In this document: piece by piece, positions 34,511 through 43,428 of the stretch
Layout: the number at the start of each line of letters is the position of its first letter
Numbering within the stretch: position 1 is the first letter of the stretch
Notes under the pieces: model-generated
Seen by the model: the letters and a program-made list of their open reading frames with translations, nothing else
Database searches by the model: none
What the model was told of the DNA's origin: nothing
Assembly (NCBI GenBank): GCA_045613745.1
Contig: JAZLBP010000013.1
Span: 62,001-126,000 of the forward strand
Reading direction: 5' to 3'
Origin: UBA940 sp045613745
GTDB taxonomy: Bacteria; Bacteroidota; Bacteroidia; Bacteroidales; Rikenellaceae
Length of the DNA: 64,000 nt
Made by a program: the position numbers and the translations under genes

Positions 34511-37500
34511 TTAGAATTTTAAGTCGACGCCAAGCGTCAGAGTTCGGTTAGGTGTATAGGTATAGGAGGTCGAGCCCGAGAAACTTGCCTGCGGGTTCAT
34601 ACCTTGCAGGTGAGTGAAAATCCAGGGGCTGTCGGCCGACACATAGATTCTCAGGCCCTCAATACCCGCCTTTGCAAGCAGTTTTGCGGGCAAGCGATAG
34701 CCCAGCGAGATGTTCTTGAAGGCAAAGTACGAAGCGTCCACCAGGAAGCGGTCGCTGGCCAGAGTTGTAAGAGTTGTGGTAACCTTGGGAACGTCGGTAA
34801 TCTCGCCGGGGGTGGTCCATCCGCGCAAAGCGTTGCGGTGGTAGGCCTGACCAACGAAGGTCGGCTCCATCAGCGAACGATAGACGCCGTCATAGATTTT
34901 ACCGCCAACCGAGTAGGTCATCAGCACCGACAAGTCGAAGTCGCGGAACGACAGCGAAGTCGAAATCGAACCATACACGTCGGGGATACGGCTACCCATC
35001 AGGTATTTGCAACCCGTAGCAACGGTAGCATCGTTGGTCACATAGTCGGTTCCGGGGATGCGGTTGCCGTTCTTGTCTTTTTGGTATGCCCAGTAGAGTT
35101 GGTCACCCGTTGCGGGGTCAACACCTGCACTCTTGGCTAGGTAGAAGGTATTGAGCTCCTCGCCCTCGCGAATCAGGTAGTTGCCGCTAACAATATCCTC
35201 GCCGTTGTCGGTAAGTTGTTTGACACGGTTGGTCAGGGTCGAAGCCATCAGAGTGATGTTCCAACGCCAATCCTTGGTCGAAATCACGTCGCCACCGATG
35301 GTGATGTCCCAACCGCGGTTGACCATACTACCCACGTTTGCATAGTAGCTCGGGAAACCAAGCGACACAGCCATCGGGTGCTCCAACAACAGGTCGGAGG
35401 TTGTACGATTATACCACTCGATGGTACCTGTCATACGGCCAAACAGACGGAACTCCAAACCGAGGTTCAGGTTGCCGTTCTTCTCCCAAGTCACATCGGG
35501 GGTCTCCACCGAGCCGATGATTGCACCCGAGGCGTTGGCGTTCGAGTAGTTCATATCGTAGAGCGACTGCCAAGCATAGAGCGAGCCGAGGTTGTCGTTA
35601 CCTTGCACACCATAGCTGGCTTTCAGAGTGATGTTGTTAATCCACTCAACATCTTTGAGCCAAGCCTCGTGCGACAGACGCCACGAAGCACCTACCGACC
35701 AGAAGCTACCCCAGCGATTCTCCTTTTTGAAACGCGACGATGCATCCATACGATAACTTGCCGAGAAATAGTAGCGGTCGTCGTAGCTGTAATTCAGACG
35801 GCTCATATAGGAGTTGATGGCATACAGGTCGGTTGCCGAGTTGGTGTCGGCGATGGTCGAACCCATAGCCAAGTCGTCGAACTCATCAAAAGCAAAACCT
35901 GTCTTCTCGCCCATACGGTAGGTATATTTGTAGTGGTAGAACTCGTGACCTGCCATCACATCAAACGAGTGTTTGCGCACTGTTTTGTTGTAGGTCAGCA
36001 GTTGGTTCCAAGTGTAGCTCATCACCCTCTCGTGGGTTTTGTTCAGACGGCCCGTACCCGCAGCATTACCGTGGTGGCGGTTGAAACGGGTGGTCATATC
36101 GGTATTGACATTATCCAGACCGAAGTTGGTCGAGAGTTTGAGTCCTTTCCAATTTACGCCCATATAGGCACGTCCGCTGAGGTTGTCCGAGAAGGTGTTG
36201 TAGTCGTCGTCAAAGAGCATACCCACCGAGTTGCGGTTGTTCTGTGCACCTGCGGGACGCGATTGACCGTAGTCAAACACCTTCTCGCCATTTTCGAGCA
36301 CATAGTTGCCCTTTTCGTCAACCTGATATACGGGATAGATGGGAGCCATCATCATTGCCGAGTACCACACGTTGCTATTCTCGCTACCCGAAGCACCGAG
36401 GAAGTCGCTGTTCGAGTGTGCATAGTTTAGGTTCATACCCATATCTAGCCACTTCTTGGGGGTCACATCCAAACCAACACGACCCGTAAAGCGCTCAAAG
36501 CCTGTGGTTTTGAGTGTACCCTCCTCATCCAGATAGCTGAACGAAGTGGTGTATTTGCTCTTGTCGCTCGAACCGTTCACCGAGAGTTGATACTCCTGAC
36601 GAAGCGGTGCTTTGGCCTGAGCCTCACCCAGCCAGTCGGCGGTATATTTCTGACGTGCATCCGACACAATGCGGCCATTCTCGTCGAAGAGTTCCGACAC
36701 AGGTTTGTCATAGATGTTGTAGATTGAGTTTGCACCCAGAATCATACCTGCCATAAGCTCGGCTGCCTCCTGGCGCGCCTGCTTGGGCAGATAACCCTCT
36801 GTATATACAAGGTCGTTGTATGCCGCACGATACATATGCTCCATATACTCGCCAGCCGACATTGTGTTGTAGGTTGGGATAGCGCGATCGCTGACACCCA
36901 CCTTTGCCGAGAGTTGTACAGTAACTTTTTCTTGTCCCGACTGTCCTCGTTTGGTTGTGATAAGCACGACGCCATTGGCACCGCGCGCACCATACAGAGC
37001 ACCAGCCGAAGCGTCCTTCAACACCGACATCGAAGCAATATCGTTGCTGTTGATAGAGTTAAGGTCGCCGTCAAAGGGCACACCATCCACCACCAACAGA
37101 GGAGCGTTCGAAGCATTAATAGAGCCAAAACCACGGATACGGATGTCGGCACCACTACCAGGTTGTCCGCCACCCGAGGTGGTCATAACACCCGCCACTT
37201 GTCCGTCAAGCGCTTTCGACACGTCGGTTACAGAGCGGTTTTTGAGCTTCTCGCCCGACACCACCTCGGCCGAGCCCGTAAACGACTCCTTCTTGGTGGT
37301 TCCGTATGCCACGACAATCACATCGTCGAGCACTGTGTCGTCGGCCGCCATCTTGACATCGATGACTGTGCTCTCCGCCACTGTAATGCGTTGGGTTTTC
37401 ATACCCAGAAATGAGAACTCCACCACCTGACCTTTGGTCGCACCGATGGTGTACTCACCTTGCAATCCCGTGATTACGGCACTACCACCCTCGACTCTGA

Positions 37501-37636
37501 CCATAGCACCGGTCAAAGGCGAGCCGTTGGCAGCGTCGGTGACCGTACCTCGGATGGTTTGCGCCGACAAAGCGCCCGCCGAGAACAGCATCACTGCGAT
37601 TGCAACCGCTGTTTTTTTGATTAATTTAAGTAACAT
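34511..37636 (-). CDS. SusC/RagA-family TonB-dependent outer-membrane transporter
   Basis: A 1041-residue outer-membrane porin that takes up the SusD-bound ligand with energy from TonB/ExbBD. It has a signal peptide (to about residue 25, GALSA-QT), a carboxypeptidase D-like Ig domain (IRGTVTDAANGSPLTGAMV, 28-90), a TonB-box region (DDVIVVAYG near 104), a plug with ADIRIRGFGSINASNAPLLVVDGV, and a barrel ending in TLGVDLKF with the terminal Phe. No N-terminal STN domain is present, so it is probably not coupled to a FecR anti-sigma factor; none is nearby. Part of a five-gene minus-strand unit with two FISUMP-like lipoproteins upstream. Confidence 0.96.
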   Translation of the reverse strand: MLLKLIKKTAVAIAVMLFSAGALSAQTIRGTVTDAANGSPLTGAMVRVEGGSAVITGLQGEYTIGATKGQVVEFSFLGMKTQRITVAESTVIDVKMAADDTVLDDVIVVAYGTTKKESFTGSAEVVSGEKLKNRSVTDVSKALDGQVAGVMTTSGGGQPGSGADIRIRGFGSINASNAPLLVVDGVPFDGDLNSINSNDIASMSVLKDASAGALYGARGANGVVLITTKRGQSGQEKVTVQLSAKVGVSDRAIPTYNTMSAGEYMEHMYRAAYNDLVYTEGYLPKQARQEAAELMAGMILGANSIYNIYDKPVSELFDENGRIVSDARQKYTADWLGEAQAKAPLRQEYQLSVNGSSDKSKYTTSFSYLDEEGTLKTTGFERFTGRVGLDVTPKKWLDMGMNLNYAHSNSDFLGASGSENSNVWYSAMMMAPIYPVYQVDEKGNYVLENGEKVFDYGQSRPAGAQNNRNSVGMLFDDDYNTFSDNLSGRAYMGVNWKGLKLSTNFGLDNVNTDMTTRFNRHHGNAAGTGRLNKTHERVMSYTWNQLLTYNKTVRKHSFDVMAGHEFYHYKYTYRMGEKTGFAFDEFDDLAMGSTIADTNSATDLYAINSYMSRLNYSYDDRYYFSASYRMDASSRFKKENRWGSFWSVGASWRLSHEAWLKDVEWINNITLKASYGVQGNDNLGSLYAWQSLYDMNYSNANASGAIIGSVETPDVTWEKNGNLNLGLEFRLFGRMTGTIEWYNRTTSDLLLEHPMAVSLGFPSYYANVGSMVNRGWDITIGGDVISTKDWRWNITLMASTLTNRVKQLTDNGEDIVSGNYLIREGEELNTFYLAKSAGVDPATGDQLYWAYQKDKNGNRIPGTDYVTNDATVATGCKYLMGSRIPDVYGSISTSLSFRDFDLSVLMTYSVGGKIYDGVYRSLMEPTFVGQAYHRNALRGWTTPGEITDVPKVTTTLTTLASDRFLVDASYFAFKNISLGYRLPAKLLAKAGIEGLRIYVSADSPWIFTHLQGMNPQASFSGSTSYTYTPNRTLTLGVDLKF

Positions 37637-37662
37637 TTGAGTTGTTTTCTTTACACAATAAG

Positions 37663-37688
37663 GGTTGCCCGAAACTATTCGGGCAACC
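37663..37688 (-). terminator. Hairpin between second lipoprotein gene and SusC
   Basis: An 11-bp perfect stem (GGTTGCCCGAA at 37663-37673 with 37678-37688) has a 4-nt loop. On the minus strand no continuous T-run follows directly, so it may attenuate or protect the transcript inside an operon. A second hairpin lies in the preceding gap (39583-39615). Confidence 0.65.
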
Positions 37689-37719
37689 TCCGATTGTTTA
37701 CATATTGCAATGCAGAGTA

Positions 37720-39543
37720 TTACTCAACGTCAGCATCTTTGACGCAACGTACCGACGAACCATAAGTACGGTTCAGACCAGTCTCGCTGGTGGGGTTACC
37801 CCAAGCCATAATCTCCATCAAAGCAGTAGTATTGCTGGTAGTTGCAGTGTGATAGTTTGCACCACCACCTACGCCGGTCAAAGTACCATCATTGGGCTCT
37901 TTCTTACCGGTGAAGGGGAACCACCACTCTTTCTCGGTACCGGGAGCTTTGTAACGGAAACCGATACATTTGTCCAAATCCCAGTAGATGTACCAAGGCT
38001 GAGTCTCATCATAAGGAGCGTCATCATTAAGCTTACCTTGTTTTTTGTACAGTTTGCGGAAGCTCCAAGGAGCACCAGCAGCGGGAACCTTCCAGCCATA
38101 GGGGCAGGGGTCATAGATAGTTTTGTGACCCGAAACGCCACCCCACAAGTCGTTGTTTTGGAGAGCCGAACGATCGGTCAACCAGTCAACAACGGGCCAA
38201 GCCGACGAAGGAGCGTAGTAGAAGATAGTGGGATTTTGAATCGAAACTTCAAGGTTGGTCGATACATAATCATCCTCAGGATAAACGGGACGGAGTTTCG
38301 ACACCTCGTGAACTTGATTGCCATTGATGTCGTATTTCTTAACGTAAACCGACGACTCAACGCCATCAGCACCTACGAACGGATCTTTACGACCCCATTG
38401 GTAGAACAGACCGAGCGCGCCTGCATCAAACAAAGTTGCGTTGCGAGCACCAAGGTTGCGGTCCATCCAGTAGGTAGTACCCTCCTCGGTTACCTCACCG
38501 TCTGCGTTTTTCTTAACCCAATCGTAAACCATAACGTTCTCCTCGGCGTTGGCATCGTAGTTCGATACCCAAACGTGCCAGCTCCAAACGATAGTATCGT
38601 CTTGTTTTGCAGCAACTACTGCGTTACCCTCGATACCTGCGTTGAGCTCAACTACAATCACACCCTCGTTAGCGTTAGCCGACACCGATTTAACCATATT
38701 CAGGGCGTCTTGCCATACCAGAGTTGCGTTGTTGAAGGTGAGTTTCTCAGCCGAGTTACCTTTCACAGCGTTGATGGTGAGAGTCTCGCCGGGAGCAACG
38801 ATGTGGCAGTTAGCAGCATCTTTAACGGTGGTGATAGCCACGATGCTCAAATCGCTGTTAAGCTCTGCGCTACGGTTGAAGTTGTCGCTAATGGCAACTT
38901 TCACGTTTACGCTTGCGCCCAGAGTTGCGGGAGCAGTCAGAGTAACCTCACCGAAACCTTTATCTTTGTTAGTCCAAGCGAACGATGCGCTCCAACCAGT
39001 CGAAACGGTTACGGTGGGCTCGTTTACGGTAGCAGCGCCAATGCCGCTAACAACTACGGGCAGCGAAATGCTCTCGCCAGCTTTTACAGCAATCGATTTA
39101 ACAACGCTTTGGTAAGCAATGGTCAACTCCTCCGATTTAGCAACTTTCACAGTTGCACGAGCTTTTGCATCGCGGTTGTTTTTTGCGTCTTTAACATTCA
39201 GCAGAACGATAACGTCCAGTGCCTCCTCAGTAATTTTGGGAGCAGTGAAGACTACGTTGTCACCAACGAACTCGTCACGTACCACCTCAACGGTACAAGC
39301 AGCGTTGTTGCTTTTGGCCTCGATAGCGAGCTCTTGACCAGCAGTACCGGTAATGGTAAAGGGAATCGAAATTTGTTGGCCGGGCAATACCTCATACAGG
39401 TCTGCGCCGAACATAACCTCCAAATTGGTGTCAATAGTACCGCCACCCTCTCCGGGATTCTCGGTACAAGCGGTAAAACCACAAGCTGCAACCACAGCAA
39501 ATGCGGCAGCAAACAGTTTAGCGCTCATTTTTTTGATGTTCAT
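37720..39543 (-). CDS. SusCD-linked lipoprotein with FISUMP-like C-terminal module
   Basis: A 607-residue lipoprotein (lipobox FTAC, Cys26). Residues about 35-235 are tandem beta-sandwich repeats of about 85 residues (FGADLYEVLPGQQISIPFTI, then SIAVKAGESISLPVVVSG). From about 245 comes a module with ANCHIVAPGETL, IVWSWHVWVSN, WMDRNLGARN, FYQWGRKDPF, YDPCPYGWKVP and a final SVRCVKD. The same ordered motifs occur in the neighbouring 39641-40816 product and in the LRR lipoprotein at 3373-6672. The pattern resembles FISUMP-type domains of Bacteroidota surface proteins. Likely a surface ligand-binding partner of the downstream SusC/SusD pair, by position. Confidence 0.8.
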   Translation of the reverse strand: MNIKKMSAKLFAAAFAVVAACGFTACTENPGEGGGTIDTNLEVMFGADLYEVLPGQQISIPFTITGTAGQELAIEAKSNNAACTVEVVRDEFVGDNVVFTAPKITEEALDVIVLLNVKDAKNNRDAKARATVKVAKSEELTIAYQSVVKSIAVKAGESISLPVVVSGIGAATVNEPTVTVSTGWSASFAWTNKDKGFGEVTLTAPATLGASVNVKVAISDNFNRSAELNSDLSIVAITTVKDAANCHIVAPGETLTINAVKGNSAEKLTFNNATLVWQDALNMVKSVSANANEGVIVVELNAGIEGNAVVAAKQDDTIVWSWHVWVSNYDANAEENVMVYDWVKKNADGEVTEEGTTYWMDRNLGARNATLFDAGALGLFYQWGRKDPFVGADGVESSVYVKKYDINGNQVHEVSKLRPVYPEDDYVSTNLEVSIQNPTIFYYAPSSAWPVVDWLTDRSALQNNDLWGGVSGHKTIYDPCPYGWKVPAAGAPWSFRKLYKKQGKLNDDAPYDETQPWYIYWDLDKCIGFRYKAPGTEKEWWFPFTGKKEPNDGTLTGVGGGANYHTATTSNTTALMEIMAWGNPTSETGLNRTYGSSVRCVKDADVE

Positions 39544-39582
39544 AGTGTTGTAAAGTTTGAGATTTGGTTTGCTTTATTGATA

Positions 39583-39615
39583 CCATAAGCCTTGATTTGG
39601 CATCAAGGCTTATGG
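39583..39615 (-). terminator. Hairpin between the two FISUMP-like lipoprotein genes
   Basis: A 14-bp perfect stem (39583-39596 with 39602-39615) has a 5-nt loop. On the minus strand TATCAATAAAG follows, not a T-run. It is therefore more likely a partial attenuator or RNA-stability element than a full stop. Confidence 0.65.
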
Positions 39616-39640
39616 AAAATGAGTTGTCGTTATGAAACGA

Positions 39641-40816
39641 TTATTGAACTTTTACGCAACGTACGGGCAGAGCGTAGCTGTAAGTGGTACCACCAGCGTG
39701 CGAAACCGACGAGGGAGTCATAGTCATAGCCCAAGCGCGGCAGTTAGCGCCGTCGTTTACGCTGCTCCATACTTTACCGTTAGGCCAAGTCGAACCGATA
39801 CCGCTTGCGAATTTACCATTGGGGCCCGACTCACCACCTGCGGGGAAGTAGTACGATTTTTCACCCACTTTAACACTGATACCAAGGAAGTTAGCATTAG
39901 CAACCTCGCCATTGGTGTACTCTTTAGCCCACTCGAAGTTGGGAGTAAGGTCGGTGTTAGCGAAACGGAAAGCGTTGTAAGGAGCTACACGCCAGCCAGC
40001 AGGACACGGGTCATATTTGGTTTGAGTGTTGCTTACACCACCCCACATATCGTCGCACTCAGCAGTTTTAGCATAGTCGCGGCTCAACCAACTGAAGTTG
40101 CAGTCCGAACCACCATTGTATTGAGTGGTAGGGTTAGCAATAGCAGGAGCAACGCAATTTGCGATATCCTCAACAGCTGCTTGGAGAGTATTTTTTACGG
40201 TGTCGCCCTCGATAGTGTAGTATGCTTTGTAACCACTGTTGTCAATAGTACCAGCAGCGAACAGAGGTGCGGGACGACCCCAGTTGTAGTGCAGACCCAG
40301 CGAAGCAGCCGAACCAACCTCATTTGCCATAGCACCAAGGTGACGGTCCATCATAACAAACGAGAAAGGAGTATCAACACCATCAATGGGTTTGGTGAAG
40401 TTTTGAACCATAGCGTTCTCGTCGGGGTTGTAGTTGGTTACCCACAAGTGGTAGTTCCAAACGATTTTACCCTCAGCATCTTTAACCGATACCAGAGCGT
40501 TACCCTCAACGCCGCTTGCCAAAGTTACAACAACTTTGCTGTCGGCAGCTTGAGCGTTAACCGAGGTAACCATACCTTTAACATCTTGCCAAGTCAGTTC
40601 GGCAGTGGTGAACACAGCTTTCTCAGCGCTGTTACCGATGTTAGCTACGAAACGTACGGTGCTACCGGGAGCCACGATGTAGCAGTTAGCAGGAGTGGTG
40701 ATGTCTGCGGTGTAGGGGCTTTTGCCGCCATCGCCTTGACCTTCATTGTTGTTGCAGGCAGCCAGAGTCGAAACGGCCAGAACTGCAAGAGCGATTTTTT
40801 TGACAATTTTCATCAT
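39641..40816 (-). CDS. Lipoprotein consisting mainly of the FISUMP-like module
   Basis: A 391-residue lipoprotein (lipobox TLAAC, Cys21) that goes almost directly into the module seen in the next gene: ANCYIVAPGSTV (about 43), IVWNYHLWVTN, FVMMDRHLGA, LHYNWGRPAPL, YDPCPAGWRVAP and a terminal PVRCVKV. It lacks the extra beta-sandwich repeats of its 607-residue neighbour, so it is the minimal form. First gene of the minus-strand SusCD unit, behind a leader of about 310 nt. Function unknown; surface display is likely from the anchor and operon. Confidence 0.8.
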   Translation of the reverse strand: MMKIVKKIALAVLAVSTLAACNNNEGQGDGGKSPYTADITTPANCYIVAPGSTVRFVANIGNSAEKAVFTTAELTWQDVKGMVTSVNAQAADSKVVVTLASGVEGNALVSVKDAEGKIVWNYHLWVTNYNPDENAMVQNFTKPIDGVDTPFSFVMMDRHLGAMANEVGSAASLGLHYNWGRPAPLFAAGTIDNSGYKAYYTIEGDTVKNTLQAAVEDIANCVAPAIANPTTQYNGGSDCNFSWLSRDYAKTAECDDMWGGVSNTQTKYDPCPAGWRVAPYNAFRFANTDLTPNFEWAKEYTNGEVANANFLGISVKVGEKSYYFPAGGESGPNGKFASGIGSTWPNGKVWSSVNDGANCRAWAMTMTPSSVSHAGGTTYSYALPVRCVKVQ

Positions 40817-41136
40817 AATATGTCAGTTTTTTTTATTTAAGTTTTTCCGCTTACGGTTTTCGAGAAGCGGGTTATTAGTATTTTTTTACTTCGACAGTGG
40901 AAAACCGTTCGTTCAAGAGGTTTCCGCCAGTTGCGAAACCACCTTTACACGCTGTCTTATCTGTGGGGCGTCGTCACCTTCGCCCAATATCATTCAAACA
41001 ATATGGAAGGCAAAAAGGATGTTTGGGTTAAATTTGCTTATTTTTACCTCTTCTGGGTAACAAAAACAATATCGCTGTCTGCCTCAAACGCTAAATTGTA
41101 ACTTTCTTACAGCCTTTCAATGCTGCATTGCTTTTG
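40817..41136 (-). promoter_or_regulatory. Long untranslated leader of the SusCD operon
   Basis: The promoter at 41137-41166 puts the start site about 310 nt before the first gene. No ORF or known riboswitch was recognised. CCGCTT (40847-40852) with AAGCGG (40865-40870) form a small hairpin 31 nt before the start codon. The rest is AT-rich. A leader this long could hold a regulatory target (some Bacteroides Sus-like operons have cis-antisense RNAs there), but this is speculation. Confidence 0.5.
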
Positions 41137-41166
41137 CAAACATAATAAAAAAAATTATAAATCAAA
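41137..41166 (-). promoter_or_regulatory. Promoter of the SusCD-lipoprotein operon
   Basis: On the minus strand TTTG (41166-41163), an 18-bp spacer and TATGTTTG (41144-41137) match the Bacteroidota consensus. No other good -7 match was found between here and the first start codon. Confidence 0.7.
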
Positions 41167-41228
41167 CCCTATTTATTATTTTTTTTCACTTTCTTTTTCA
41201 ACTTTTTTACTTTTCAACCTCCCCAAAA

Positions 41229-41263
41229 ACGAAACCACCGACCTTTCGGGTCGGCAGTTTCGT
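41229..41263 (-). terminator. Terminator of the leu operon
   Basis: ACGAAAC (41229-41235) pairs with GTTTCGT (41257-41263) around an inner CCGACC/GGTCGG stem. On the minus strand TTTTGGGG follows. It lies 41 bp after the stop of the LeuA/CimA gene. Confidence 0.7.
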
Positions 41264-41303
41264 CTTACAATTTGCATATCTACACCCACATAGGGGGCAT
41301 AGT

Positions 41304-42818
41304 TTACATATTTTCGATTTTATTCAACATCTTGATGGTAGCCTTGATAGCAGCCTCGGTTTGGTCGCCATCCAGACCGCGTGTCTTGAAATGTTCGCCC
41401 TTGAACTCCCAAGTAATGATGGTCTGAACAAACGCATCGGTGCGACCACCAGGGGGAATACTTACCACATAGTTGGTCAGCATCGGGAACTCGCGCTCCA
41501 GCTGTACCTTATATATATTACGCAATGCGCGCATAAAGGCGTCGTACTGACCATCTCCCGCAGCGCAGGCCTCATATTGCTGACCATTGATGTCGATACG
41601 CACAGCGGCAATAGGTTTCAGTCCGCGAGCCAACGACAGCGAGTAGCTTACAATGCTCACCTTGTTACCGTGGATATCCTGACGCAACACATCCGAGATG
41701 ATATAGGGAAGGTCGTCGGCTGTAACCTGCTCCTTCTTATCACCCAACTCAATGATGCGCTCGGTCACCTTGCGAATCGAAGCCTCGTCCAACTCAATAC
41801 CCAGAGCTTGAAGGTTTTGCGCGATATTGGCTTTACCCGAAGTCTTACCCAGAGCATACTCCCTGACACGGCCGAAACGTTCGGGCAACAGGTCATTGAA
41901 GTAGAGATTGCTCTTGTTGTCGCCATCGGCGTGGATACCCGCACACTGCGTAAACACATTCTCTCCCACCACGGGTTTGTTGGCAGGGATATGCACGCCT
42001 GTGTAGGTCTCGACCATACGGCTCACCTTATTGATTTTCTGCTCAACGATGTTGGTCTTGCGATCGGAGTGGTCGTGAATTGCAGCCACAACGCTTGCCA
42101 GAGGAGCATTACCTGCCCTCTCACCCAAGCCGTTCATTGTGGTGTGCACGCCCTTGATACCCGCCTTCACCGCAGCCAGCACATTCGCTACCGCCAGGTC
42201 GTAGTCGTTGTGGGGGTGGAAGTCGAAGTGCAGCGACGGATAGCGTTCAACCATTTGGCCTACAAATGCATAGGTATTGTCGGGATTCAGCACGCCAAGA
42301 GTATCGGGCAACATAAAGCGGTCGATACCCTCGCCTTTGAGTGCGTCCACAAGCGCAAACACATACTCGGGCGAGTTTTTCATACCGTTCGACCAGTCCT
42401 CCAAGTAGACATTCACCTTGATACCCATCTCGTGAGCGATGGCAACCGTACGTTTGATGTCGGCGATATGCTGTTCGGGAGTTCTGCGCAGTTGTTTTTC
42501 GCAGTGTTTGAGCGAGCCTTTGGCCAGCAGGTTCACCACGCGGCAACCCACCTCCGAAAGCCATTTGAGCGACACATCGCCATCCACAAATCCCAATGCC
42601 TCCACACGGTCGAGATAACCTTTGTCCGCCGCCCATTCCGTAATCAACCTCACAGCCTCGTGTTCGCCTTGCGAAACACGGGCCGAGGCTATCTCGATGC
42701 GGTCGGCGTGAAGGTCCTCAATCAGCAGTCGTGCCACACTGAGCTTCTCTTGTGCGCTCAGCGACACGCCCGATGTTTGCTCCCCGTCGCGCAGGGTGGT
42801 GTCCATTATCTCAATCAC
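41304..42818 (-). CDS. LeuA/CimA-family synthase (isopropylmalate or citramalate)
   Basis: A 504-residue acetyl-CoA-dependent condensing enzyme. It begins at once with the metal and substrate motif MDTTLRDGEQTSG (5-17) and has FHPHNDYDLAVANVLAA (metal His pair) and NGLGERAGNAPL. The C-terminal LeuA regulatory dimer domain starts near 375 and ends with AAIKATIKMLNKI. Whether it uses 2-oxoisovalerate (leucine) or pyruvate (isoleucine by the citramalate route) is not decided by sequence. It lies 12 bp downstream of leuD in a leuC-leuD-synthase operon that lacks leuB. LeuCD can serve both routes, so context does not separate them. Confidence 0.88.
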   Translation of the reverse strand: MIEIMDTTLRDGEQTSGVSLSAQEKLSVARLLIEDLHADRIEIASARVSQGEHEAVRLITEWAADKGYLDRVEALGFVDGDVSLKWLSEVGCRVVNLLAKGSLKHCEKQLRRTPEQHIADIKRTVAIAHEMGIKVNVYLEDWSNGMKNSPEYVFALVDALKGEGIDRFMLPDTLGVLNPDNTYAFVGQMVERYPSLHFDFHPHNDYDLAVANVLAAVKAGIKGVHTTMNGLGERAGNAPLASVVAAIHDHSDRKTNIVEQKINKVSRMVETYTGVHIPANKPVVGENVFTQCAGIHADGDNKSNLYFNDLLPERFGRVREYALGKTSGKANIAQNLQALGIELDEASIRKVTERIIELGDKKEQVTADDLPYIISDVLRQDIHGNKVSIVSYSLSLARGLKPIAAVRIDINGQQYEACAAGDGQYDAFMRALRNIYKVQLEREFPMLTNYVVSIPPGGRTDAFVQTIITWEFKGEHFKTRGLDGDQTEAAIKATIKMLNKIENM

Positions 42819-42830
42819 GGTGCTGTGGAA

Positions 42831-43424
42831 TTATTTGTTGCGTTTCTCGTACTCTTCGATTTGGTCGCTGATACTACGCAGGTAGTCAACGTCGTCGAAA
42901 CCACCCAACAAGCATTTTTTCTTGTAGGCGTCGATTTCGAACTTCTCGCTACGGCCTGTTGCGTCGATGGTAATGGTTTGCTCGGGCAGGTCCACAGTGA
43001 AGGTGGTCGAAGGCTCAGCCTCGATGCGTGCAAACATCTCGGCAAGGAACTCCTCGCTTACCATAACGGGCAGCAGACCGTTGTTGAGAGCGTTACCACG
43101 GAAGATGTCGGCAAAGAAGCTCGACACAACCACGCGGAAGCCATAGTCGAAGATAGCCCACGCAGCGTGCTCACGGCTCGAACCGCAACCAAAGTTTTTG
43201 CCTGCAACAAGGATTTGGCCCGAGTAGCGGCTGTCGTTCAGAGGGAACGACTCCACAGGTTGGTCTTGTTTGTCGTAGCGCCAGTCGCGGAACAGGTTTG
43301 CACCAAAGCCCTTACGCTCAACGGCGGTAAGGAAACGTGCGGGTATGATTTGGTCGGTGTCGATATTCTCGTGAACAACGGGCACCGCACCACAAGTCAG
43401 TGTCGTAAATTTTGGGATAGGCAT
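42831..43424 (-). CDS. leuD: Isopropylmalate/citramalate isomerase small subunit
   Basis: Swivel-domain subunit that completes the active site of LeuC in the isomerisation of 2- to 3-isopropylmalate. 197 residues, normal for the LeuD form, with NIDTDQIIPARFL (about 19-31) and the substrate loop GCGSSREHAAWA (about 75-86). leuC ends 4 bp upstream and the synthase gene starts 12 bp downstream, so expression is coupled. Confidence 0.95.
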   Translation of the reverse strand: MPIPKFTTLTCGAVPVVHENIDTDQIIPARFLTAVERKGFGANLFRDWRYDKQDQPVESFPLNDSRYSGQILVAGKNFGCGSSREHAAWAIFDYGFRVVVSSFFADIFRGNALNNGLLPVMVSEEFLAEMFARIEAEPSTTFTVDLPEQTITIDATGRSEKFEIDAYKKKCLLGGFDDVDYLRSISDQIEEYEKRNK

Positions 43425-43428
43425 AACT

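Noticed and set aside
31778..34522. A 914-codon plus-strand frame over the SusD and lipoprotein genes
   Set aside because: Antisense shadow; no start context and no recognisable domain.
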